From Firmicutes bacterium CAG:449 (GTDB lineage: Bacteria > Bacillota_I > Bacilli_A > RFN20 > CAG-449), in NCBI GenBank assembly GCA_000432895.1, contig FR889339.1, positions 1 to 5,300 of the forward strand: DNA of 5,300 bases. The letters are read 5' to 3'. Position numbers and translations under genes: made by a program. This document shows, one piece after another, positions 1 to 4,977 of this stretch. The notes under the pieces were generated by a model. The model ran no database searches, was not told where the DNA came from, and saw only the letters and a program-made list of their open reading frames with translations. How positions within the stretch are numbered: position 1 is the stretch's first letter; each line of letters opens with the position of its first letter.

Positions 1-109
1 TACCAAACTTAACACCTTTTTCTTTTGCGATTCTGATTCCTTCCATTTGTCTTTGCTTAATATTTGTTCTTTCGTTTTCAGCTACAAATGATAATACTTG
101 AAGAACTAT
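1..109 (-). pseudogene. Serine recombinase (resolvase/invertase family) remnant
   Basis: Read on the minus strand from 109 towards 1, the frame gives IVLQVLSFVAENER followed by TNIKQRQMEGIRIAKEKG and VKFG. This is the conserved end of the catalytic domain of small serine recombinases: the long helix with the AENER-type motif, then the RQ-EGI-AK-KGV-FG stretch that leads into the DNA-binding domain. The protein continues off the left edge, so its C-terminus may be intact. Upstream, homology stops abruptly before the IVLQ: the next codons read GGIFFF and an in-frame TGA lies at 137-139. The active-site serine region and the rest of the N-terminal catalytic domain are therefore absent. It is most likely a truncated relic left by insertion or recombination at this site. 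Which transposon or phage it came from cannot be told. The family assignment is secure; its non-functionality is inferred from the missing 5' part. Confidence 0.8.
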
Positions 110-133
110 AAAAAAGAAAATACCGCCAAACAA

Positions 134-162
134 TAGTCAAAATGATTAAAAGATGATATAAT
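134..162 (+). promoter_or_regulatory. Probable sigma-A-type promoter of the methyltransferase/nuclease operon
   Basis: A perfect TATAAT lies at 157-162, preceded by TG at 154-155, which makes an extended -10 (TGaTATAAT). With a 17-bp spacer the -35 would be TAGTCA at 134-139, a 4/6 match to TTGACA. An 8-bp palindrome, TAATATTA (159-166), overlaps the -10 and could be an operator for the HTH protein encoded just downstream, but that is only a possibility. Transcription would start near 169, about 25 bases before the first start codon, leaving room for the GAGG ribosome site at 182-185. Confidence 0.6.
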
Positions 163-195
163 ATTAACATATTCATGAAATGAGGCTTTTTACCA

Positions 196-387
196 ATGAG
201 ATATAATGAAGCTATTAAAAAAGTTAGATTAAAAATGTGCTTAACTCAAACTGAATTTGGAGCTATTTTTGGTGTGACTTTTGGTACTGTTAATAGATGG
301 GAAGCAGGAACGCATGAACCAACTATGAAAATAAAGCGAATGCTAATGCCTTATTTAGAAAAATATAATATTAAAGTGGAAGAATAG
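196..387 (+). CDS. XRE-type helix-turn-helix protein, probable operon regulator
   Basis: A 63-residue protein that is almost entirely one helix-turn-helix domain. The stretch LTQTEFGAIFGVTFGTVNRW (residues 16-35) has the family pattern: a first helix with T-Q-x-E-F, a turn around G26, then a recognition helix ending in TVNRWEAG. The family binds operator DNA as a dimer, and small members often act as controllers of restriction-modification operons. It is the first gene after the promoter, and its stop (TAG, 385-387) touches the Shine-Dalgarno site of the methyltransferase, 11 bases before that gene's ATG. The start ATG has GAGG 10 bases upstream. A role in timing methyltransferase against nuclease expression is inferred from position only. 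It could alternatively be a specificity or accessory factor, as similar short HTH proteins precede various modification genes. Confidence 0.85.
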   Translation: MRYNEAIKKVRLKMCLTQTEFGAIFGVTFGTVNRWEAGTHEPTMKIKRMLMPYLEKYNIKVEE

Positions 388-398
388 GAGAAAAGAAT

Positions 399-1535
399 AT
401 GCCAAACAATGATTTTATTGGTAAAGATACAGATGAAATGTATACTCAATACACTGATATAGTAAATGAATTAGACCATTATCCAGAAGAATTATTTAGA
501 GGAAAGAAAATCTTATTTCCATGTGATTGGGATGCCATTTACAATTGTGGTGACAAGATACAATTTGAAACGCACAACAAAATAAATGAAATAATAAATA
601 TTATTCCAAACGCCGATATCCCTAAATGTAACTTTGTAAAATATTTTTGGGATACTTATGCAAAATATCCAGAAACAGGTGTAAAACTTTTTACATCTGG
701 ATTTAATCCAAATAAGCCAGACAATCCAAATAATTTAAGTTGCATGGATGTCGATTATTCTCAGTTTGATTGGGTCATAACAAATCCCCCATTTAGTTTT
801 GTCACGGATTTTTTAAAGATTTTAACTGATGAATCCGAAAGAAGGAAAAATACTAATAGACCATTTCATTTTATTGTTATGATTCCTTGGGAAACACTAG
901 GTAACGCACTTTCTAATTTTTTTGTTCAAAAGAAAATGTTTCCTGGATGGGGAAAACATATTAATTTATCTTTTTTGAATATTAGAAAAGAACCCATATT
1001 AAATGAAAGAGGAAAGCCAAGATTGGTTGCAATTTATTGGGTCACAGATTTAGATATGAATTTTCCTACTGTGGATAATAATTATTTTGTTCCACAGCAT
1101 TCTTTCAACGAGAGCATTCACGAATACTTTGATGAAAGATTGTACAAAGAGTGTGCACCGAAAGATTTGAATGGACATGCTTGCGCATCTGATGGCTATC
1201 CAATTGTGCTACATAAACAGTTCAAAAATTTATATTTTGATTATCCTGGTTTTCAAGCAGTACCTATCACTTGTATAGATTATTATAATCCAAGAGTTTT
1301 TGAAATTTTTGGATGTACTTCTGTTACTGAACCATGTAGGACTATTGGCAATTTTAAATTAATTCCTAGTGGCTTTGGTTTACAAAATAAAATCCCTGGC
1401 GTGAAGAAAATATGTTCATATCTAGTTAAAGTTAGACCAGAAATTATTGAGGCTTGCAAGGGTAAAAATCCAAGTGAAGTTTTTGATGCATGTAAGCATT
1501 TTTTAGGAATTGAGGAGGTTGATGTTTATGAATAG
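399..1535 (+). CDS. Adenine-N6 DNA methyltransferase, EcoRI-methylase family
   Basis: This 378-aa protein is predicted to transfer a methyl group from S-adenosylmethionine to adenine N6 in a specific DNA site. The catalytic motif IV is NPPF at residues 129-132, in the context FDWVITNPPFS. The N-terminus DEMYTQYTDIVNELDHY (residues 12-28) closely follows the DEFYTQYCDIENELQYY that I recall from M.EcoRI. The PCDWDA stretch (41-46), NFVKYFWDTYAKY (78-90) and the late VPITCIDYYNP segment also fit that family, which likewise lacks an obvious FxGxG motif. Length is slightly above M.EcoRI (about 326 aa). The ATG has GGAG at 387-390 with 8 bases of spacing. The 3' end overlaps the nuclease gene by 8 bases. 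Family assignment is strong; the recognition sequence cannot be read from the protein. No frameshift or lost catalytic residue is seen. Confidence 0.9.
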   Translation: MPNNDFIGKDTDEMYTQYTDIVNELDHYPEELFRGKKILFPCDWDAIYNCGDKIQFETHNKINEIINIIPNADIPKCNFVKYFWDTYAKYPETGVKLFTSGFNPNKPDNPNNLSCMDVDYSQFDWVITNPPFSFVTDFLKILTDESERRKNTNRPFHFIVMIPWETLGNALSNFFVQKKMFPGWGKHINLSFLNIRKEPILNERGKPRLVAIYWVTDLDMNFPTVDNNYFVPQHSFNESIHEYFDERLYKECAPKDLNGHACASDGYPIVLHKQFKNLYFDYPGFQAVPITCIDYYNPRVFEIFGCTSVTEPCRTIGNFKLIPSGFGLQNKIPGVKKICSYLVKVRPEIIEACKGKNPSEVFDACKHFLGIEEVDVYE

Positions 1536-2925
1536 AAAAATAGAATATTGGACTGTTCAAAAATTGTTGAATATGCTTTCTGATGGGAAATTGAATTACA
1601 AACCATCAATCCAAAGGCAATTTGTCTACAGTATCGTTCAACAACAACAAGTAATTATGTCTATAAAAAAAGGATTTATTGCATCCTCGCTGGTTGTAGA
1701 AAAGTGTAATGATAATGAGTACATATTGCTTGATGGTAAACAACGAATAAACTCAATTATAGGATTTGTAAATCATGCATTTGATGTTGAAGGCATCTAT
1801 TTTGAAGACATTTATAGATTAGATAGGGTAGATAGAGCTGATCGATATAAAAGCCCTAAGGTTGTTAATGACACATTAGATGAAAACGATAATTCTGGCG
1901 CAGCCACATTACTTAAGTTTACTTTCCCAATTGTACTTTATTCAGATATGACTAACGAAGAAAGGCTGACTCTTTTTAATGTAATTAACACTACTGGTGT
2001 CCCTCTTAATGTTTGGGAATTAGTAAATGGTAGATATCCAACTGGTGTTTTAGCTGATATGCGAATTAATTATTTTAATGAAAGAGTTTCTACTAATACA
2101 GTAACTCTAGATTCGACTTTTAATAGGGTTAAAAAGTTTGAAAAGTATTTTGGTACTCATGAAGTAAATCGAGGAGAACTATATCAAAAAATAATTGAAA
2201 AACTTTTTGTGATGTATGGGGGAAATTTGGATGATAGGCCATATGAAATAGTAGATGGTATCCAAATTAACCAAAAAAACTACAACAAGTTATGTAGGTT
2301 TATTGAGGCTCACTTATTAGAAAGATTTGAAGATTTTGCAAAAATTTTAATTGATAAAATTGATTTGTTTTATGAAATGTTTAAGGATATAAACAACTTA
2401 GGCGTGTTAAAGGAAATATGCTTTAACATTGATGAAATTGATTTTTTTAAGCTTCATAAAGATAAATTTTTAAATAGTGAATCAAAGAAAACAAACTTAC
2501 ATTTTCTAATCTCACAATATATAAATTCAGATTTAAAAAGCATAATGGAAAATCATAAAAAATATTTTGAAGAAGTGATTTTGCCTTCTGCGTATTTATT
2601 AAAAGATGATTTTAGAACGCATCTAGATACAAAGAGATTTTATACTAAGGATGATAAAGAAAGAATTTTTATTGCAAATGATTCTTTCGACTCAGCAACA
2701 ATGCAAGTAAGATGTCATGGCGTTATGAATGATGGCGTGACAGAATGCGGTTGTGGTAGAATGATTACCAAAAATGAAGCCACAGTTGACCATATCATAC
2801 CATGGATTATGGGTGGTAGGACTGATGATAGCAATGCTCAAATATTATGCCGTGAATGCAATAGTTCAAAAGGCTCAAGAATTATCTCTACATTATTAAG
2901 CGGTGCGGAGGATCAAAATGAATAG
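1528..2925 (+). CDS. DUF262 (DGQQR-type) protein with C-terminal HNH endonuclease domain
   Basis: A 465-aa two-domain protein. The N-terminal DUF262/ParB-like domain shows SIQRQFVY (27-34), LLDGKQRINSI (68-78; the DGQQR nucleotide-binding motif with K in place of the first Q) and NTTGVPLNVWELVNG (154-168), the conserved N-tG-pL-EL block. The middle is helical and charged. The C-terminus is an HNH nuclease: Cys 407 and 409, VDHIIPW (420-426, H422 probably catalytic), GG 429-430, N436, and CRECN (441-445) with K448, the Cys residues probably binding zinc. Related DUF262 proteins (GmrSD, SspE, BrxU) couple nucleotide hydrolysis to cutting of modified DNA. A longer TTG start at 1510 would contain the GAGGAGG site (1512-1518), so ATG 1528, 9 bases after it, is preferred over ATG 1522. 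Next to a methyltransferase this is the probable restriction subunit; whether methylation protects or triggers is unknown. Confidence 0.88.
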   Translation: MNRKIEYWTVQKLLNMLSDGKLNYKPSIQRQFVYSIVQQQQVIMSIKKGFIASSLVVEKCNDNEYILLDGKQRINSIIGFVNHAFDVEGIYFEDIYRLDRVDRADRYKSPKVVNDTLDENDNSGAATLLKFTFPIVLYSDMTNEERLTLFNVINTTGVPLNVWELVNGRYPTGVLADMRINYFNERVSTNTVTLDSTFNRVKKFEKYFGTHEVNRGELYQKIIEKLFVMYGGNLDDRPYEIVDGIQINQKNYNKLCRFIEAHLLERFEDFAKILIDKIDLFYEMFKDINNLGVLKEICFNIDEIDFFKLHKDKFLNSESKKTNLHFLISQYINSDLKSIMENHKKYFEEVILPSAYLLKDDFRTHLDTKRFYTKDDKERIFIANDSFDSATMQVRCHGVMNDGVTECGCGRMITKNEATVDHIIPWIMGGRTDDSNAQILCRECNSSKGSRIISTLLSGAEDQNE

Positions 2926-3385
2926 CGCATTTCATATTATTATTAACGAAATAAGAAAAAAATATGCAGGAAAACATGCTTCAATGCTTGATATCTTTGA
3001 CATAGAAAAGGCATACAATCTTTGCTCTATGACAAATATAAGAAATGATAATTGTGCATTTTTAAGAATTACAAGTTTTGGCCTAGATGAGGTAGTTTTT
3101 GAAGATGTCGTTACTAATTTAGATTTAATTAAAAGTACTGAATTGGATTACGCAAGTTTAGATTTTGAAATTAAGAAGGCACTATACTTTGAAGTTTATG
3201 GAGTTTATTTAGAAAAAGATAATAAAAGATTTATGGAGCCTAACATACATAAACCATCTATAGATTTCAAGACTGACAAAGATGAAATTGCAAAGTTAAG
3301 AAAAAAATGTGATGAACTTCAAAAAGAAGTTGACAAGCTAAAAAGGAGTGAACAACAATCTCTTTTTGATTTAATTGATAATTAA
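2918..3385 (+). CDS. Unrecognised 155-aa protein with C-terminal coiled coil and possible clamp-binding tail
   Basis: I do not recognise the family. The protein has 155 residues, is acidic and soluble, and has no signal peptide or membrane segment. Residues 1-105 look like a mixed alpha/beta globular domain. Residues about 121-143 form a heptad-like charged helix (EIAKLRKKCDELQKEVDKLK), then the tail ends EQQSLFDLIDN. QQSLF (146-150) fits the consensus pentapeptide that many bacterial proteins use to bind the DNA polymerase sliding clamp. GTG 2903 opens the frame but would include the ribosome site; ATG 2918, 6 bases after GGAGG (2907-2911), is the better start. It overlaps the nuclease stop by ATGAATAG, so the two are likely translated together. 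That linkage suggests a partner or accessory of the DUF262-HNH nuclease; this is inference. Confidence 0.75.
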   Translation: MNSAFHIIINEIRKKYAGKHASMLDIFDIEKAYNLCSMTNIRNDNCAFLRITSFGLDEVVFEDVVTNLDLIKSTELDYASLDFEIKKALYFEVYGVYLEKDNKRFMEPNIHKPSIDFKTDKDEIAKLRKKCDELQKEVDKLKRSEQQSLFDLIDN

Positions 3386-3418
3386 TTGATTAAAATTTGA
3401 TAAGAAAAGGTGATTTTA

Positions 3419-3802
3419 ATGGTTGATAAAACACTAAAAAAAGAAAAAGAAGAACTTTTAAAACAATTATTTGATAGTATCGATGGGATAAACAATAATA
3501 ACGATTTAAAAGAAGTATATGACCAAGTATCAAAAACAAATGATAAATTAGACATCCACGATTCTAAATTTGATAATCTTGTTGATTCAATAATTGAATG
3601 GATTAAGCCCAATGCTAAAAGTAAAATTAAAGAAAAAATTAAAGACATCTTAGATAACTATGATAAAACAGATAAACAAGGTGTATTAATTTATTCAGAA
3701 GAGGAAAGAAAACAAATCTGCATAATGATAGAAAAAGTTAATGATATTTGTAATAGAAATTTTTGGGATAGATTTAAAAAAGTTTTAGGAATAGGTTCTT
3801 AA
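3419..3802 (+). CDS. Unrecognised 127-aa charged helical protein
   Basis: I do not recognise this protein. It is rich in Lys, Asp, Glu and Asn and is predicted to be almost wholly alpha-helical, with a coiled-coil-prone N-terminus (TLKKEKEELLKQLFDSI, residues 5-21), an Asn-rich turn (25-28), and a second helical block around KSKIKEKIKDILDNYDK. It has no signal peptide or membrane span. The C-terminus, NFWDRFKKVLGIGS, is a basic amphipathic helix that could lie on a membrane. The frame opens at GTG 3410, but ATG 3419 follows GGTGAT (3409-3414) by 4 bases and is preferred. There are 33 bases between the previous stop and this start, with no terminator. Its stop shares TAATG with the membrane protein gene, so the two probably work as a pair, for example as soluble partner and membrane component. 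Function unknown. Confidence 0.7.
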   Translation: MVDKTLKKEKEELLKQLFDSIDGINNNNDLKEVYDQVSKTNDKLDIHDSKFDNLVDSIIEWIKPNAKSKIKEKIKDILDNYDKTDKQGVLIYSEEERKQICIMIEKVNDICNRNFWDRFKKVLGIGS

Positions 3803-4275
3803 TGAAAAAAGTTTCTAACAAAATAAAATATCGTGTTTTAAAAATATCAGCAATTTTTATTAATGTTGTCGTTATTTTGCTGGTAACTACCATTGGTGTT
3901 TTATTACATTTTGATGAATTGTGGAGCAATATTGAAACTGAAGGAATTACCACATTTCAGCAATGGATTACACTCATTTCTTATAGACTAGGAATTTATT
4001 TAATTCCTGGATTTGTATTATCATTCTTTAAATTTGATAAAAGATATAAATATGCTTCTAGATTAAAAATATGGTTCAATTGGACTTTTTGCATTTACTT
4101 AGTTGCAAACATTCTAATAAAAGTTTTTGCAATTGATAAAGTGTTACATTTTGAAGTTTTCAACACTCTAGATTCTGTTGTTTTATTAACTGGATATGTT
4201 ATTACATTCGTTACTAAGGAAAAAGTAGACTTTACTTCTACTGAAGCAATTACTAACCCAAAAAACACACAATAA
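3802..4275 (+). CDS. Small integral membrane protein with four predicted transmembrane helices
   Basis: A 157-aa protein of unknown family. Hydrophobic segments lie at about 14-36, 57-76, 90-110 and 118-138, separated by charged loops such as KFDKRYKYASRLK (77-89) between the second and third. The basic N-terminus (KKVSNKIKYR) and the lysines and arginines of the central loop suggest both ends face the cytoplasm. The C-terminal tail (about 139-157) is short and polar. The start codon overlaps the previous stop as TAATG, with only a weak AGG at 3793-3795, so translation probably depends on coupling to the upstream gene. As the last gene of the operon it may be a membrane effector or anchor for the 127-aa protein, as seen in other defence operons ending in small membrane proteins, but nothing in the sequence proves that. 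It might also be an unrelated passenger pair. Confidence 0.75.
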   Translation: MKKVSNKIKYRVLKISAIFINVVVILLVTTIGVLLHFDELWSNIETEGITTFQQWITLISYRLGIYLIPGFVLSFFKFDKRYKYASRLKIWFNWTFCIYLVANILIKVFAIDKVLHFEVFNTLDSVVLLTGYVITFVTKEKVDFTSTEAITNPKNTQ

Positions 4276-4281
4276 TTATTT

Positions 4282-4311
4282 GCACTAGAGATAACATCAA
4301 AAGTGCTTTTT
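4282..4311 (+). terminator. Possible weak rho-independent terminator of the operon
   Basis: GCACT (4282-4286) can pair with AGTGC (4302-4306), followed directly by TTTTT (4307-4311), starting 7 bases after the stop codon of the membrane protein. The position and T-run suit a terminator, but the stem is only 5 bp and the loop is 15 bases, so termination would be inefficient at best. Confidence 0.35.
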
Positions 4312-4361
4312 CATATCATCCTTATCTAGCCTATTCATTAGTGCGAAATTATATAAAAACT

Positions 4362-4424
4362 AGTGGCAAACGATTTGATTTAGGTAGCAAACGATTTGAG
4401 CCTAGTGGTAAACTTTTTGTATTA
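4362..4424. repeat. Three tandem 21-bp repeats with CAAACGATTTG core
   Basis: Units at 4362-4382, 4383-4403 and 4404-4424. The first two share an exact 13-bp block, GCAAACGATTTGA (4366-4378 and 4387-4399). The third is diverged in the core (GGTAAACTTTTTG), but its CTAGTGG-AAAC edge (4402-4413) matches that of unit 1 (4360-4371). Each core is a near-palindrome, CAAA-N3-TTTG, of the kind bound by dimeric proteins. The 21-bp period equals two helical turns, so bound proteins would sit on one face of the DNA. It could be an iteron-like or operator array, or a residue of a mobile-element end. No matching protein is encoded next to it. Confidence 0.65.
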
Positions 4425-4534
4425 AAATTGTATACCTTTGCCATTATGAAAGTATTAGTTTGATATAGTAAAATATGTCGAACTTTTTTTATGTGTTTCA
4501 AAATTAATCCCATTAGTTCTTCATCTAAATATTT

Positions 4535-4568
4535 TATAATCATCTTTTTTTCGCCAAAGATGATTATA
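4535..4568. repeat. Perfect 13-bp inverted repeat (hairpin) with 8-base spacer
   Basis: TATAATCATCTTT (4535-4547) is the exact reverse complement of AAAGATGATTATA (4556-4568), with TTTTCGCC between them. Neither strand has a T-run directly after the stem, so it is not a standard terminator, although a looser T-run follows at 4580-4586 on the plus strand. It may be a transcript stabiliser, a protein-binding palindrome or the relic of a mobile-element end. Confidence 0.6.
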
Positions 4569-4706
4569 TATCTGGTACATTTTTTCTGACCAAACTGTTG
4601 ATTTTATCTTGATACTTTCAATAATCACACAATAGATGTGACAAAGTTGACTTTTTAAACAAATTATGGAAAACTTATAGCAAGATAATTTATTATATAA
4701 ATTTAC

Positions 4707-4761
4707 GGAGTTGCTAACTCCAAATAACCTATAAGAAAGCAAAACATAGGTAAAAGGAGTT
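4707..4761 (+). promoter_or_regulatory. Candidate alternating hairpins in a leader region
   Basis: GGAGTT (4707-4712) pairs with AACTCC (4716-4721) across a 3-base loop. The same AACTCC can instead pair with a second GGAGTT (4756-4761), enclosing the inner stem ACCTAT (4727-4732)/ATAGGT (4746-4751). The two folds exclude each other. Further stems follow: ACCC/GGGT (4809-4819), ATGCA/TGCAT (4838-4851) and TTTTGCT/AGCAAAA (4877-4899). All lie upstream of the secreted-protein gene. The sequence does not match any riboswitch consensus I can recall. Confidence 0.35.
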
Positions 4762-4822
4762 GACAAGGTAAGAAAAATGCAGAACATTCATTAACAAGAT
4801 GTAAGTCTACCCTTTGGGTGAG

Positions 4823-4828
4823 TATAAT
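4823..4828 (+). promoter_or_regulatory. Possible -10 element for the secreted-protein gene
   Basis: A perfect TATAAT, 149 bases before the next start codon. No good -35 stands 16-18 bases upstream (the 17-bp position reads TGTAAG, 2/6). TG sits one base too far away for a standard extended -10. A clean TTGACA at 4760-4765 lacks a good -10 at the right distance. If real, transcription from here would give a leader of about 140 bases that excludes the hairpins at 4707-4761. Confidence 0.25.
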
Positions 4829-4977
4829 AAAAATTTAATGCACTACTGCATAAAAAATAGCCTATGGATGGTACGATTTTGCTTTTATAAGGAGCAAAAG
4901 CACAACATTAAAGTAGTTTAAGAAAAACCTATCTTTCAAATCTTACAAACAAAAAAATCAAAAAGAGGTGAAACATA

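Larger units (their letters stand above)
4276..4977. other. 702-bp region without a convincing gene
   Basis: No frame on either strand combines a credible ribosome site, length and codon use. Minus-strand frames of 64 and 88 codons (4349-4543 and 4521-4787) resemble no family I know and are Ile/Leu/Lys-rich, as expected by chance in AT-rich DNA. The region contains a weak terminator, 21-bp tandem repeats, a 13-bp perfect inverted repeat, and from about 4700 a chain of short hairpins that looks like the leader of the downstream secreted-protein gene. It may be decayed mobile-element DNA closing the island, mirroring the recombinase relic on the left, but no recognisable transposase remnant is visible. 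Confidence 0.6.

Noticed and set aside
3366..3403. Possible internal promoter before the 127-aa gene (TTGATT or TTGATA with TAAAAT)
   Set aside because: The TTGATT/TAAAAT pair is 19 bp apart and TTGATA lacks a good -10 at 16-18 bp; AT-rich repeats of ATTGAT explain the matches.
3382..3648. Minus-strand open frame of 88 codons
   Set aside because: It lies opposite the 127-aa plus-strand gene, is Ser/Leu/Phe-rich as expected for the complement of a Lys/Asp-rich gene, and has no supporting context.
4341..4345. GTGCG resembling the 5' end of a group II intron
   Set aside because: A five-base match only. No domain V-like hairpin or reverse transcriptase is present in the window.
4349..4543. Minus-strand open frame of 64 codons (MIIKYLDEELMGLILKHIKK and onward)
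   Set aside because: It has an ATG but no convincing ribosome site, its end is made of the 21-bp repeats (SNRL repeats), and it starts inside the 13-bp inverted repeat. A small decayed gene cannot be excluded, but I recognise no family.
4647..4680. TTGACT at 4647-4652 as a -35 element
   Set aside because: No TATAAT-like hexamer stands 16-18 bp downstream.
4521..4787. Minus-strand open frame of 88 codons
   Set aside because: Ile/Cys/Tyr/Ser-rich chance reading of AT-rich DNA, no ribosome site, and it runs through the leader hairpins.
4858..4900. T-box-like sequence (TGGATGGTACG)
   Set aside because: It recalls the T-box antiterminator GGGTGGTACCGCG, but the full motif, the specifier stem and a following terminator are absent, and the gene downstream is not an amino-acid gene.
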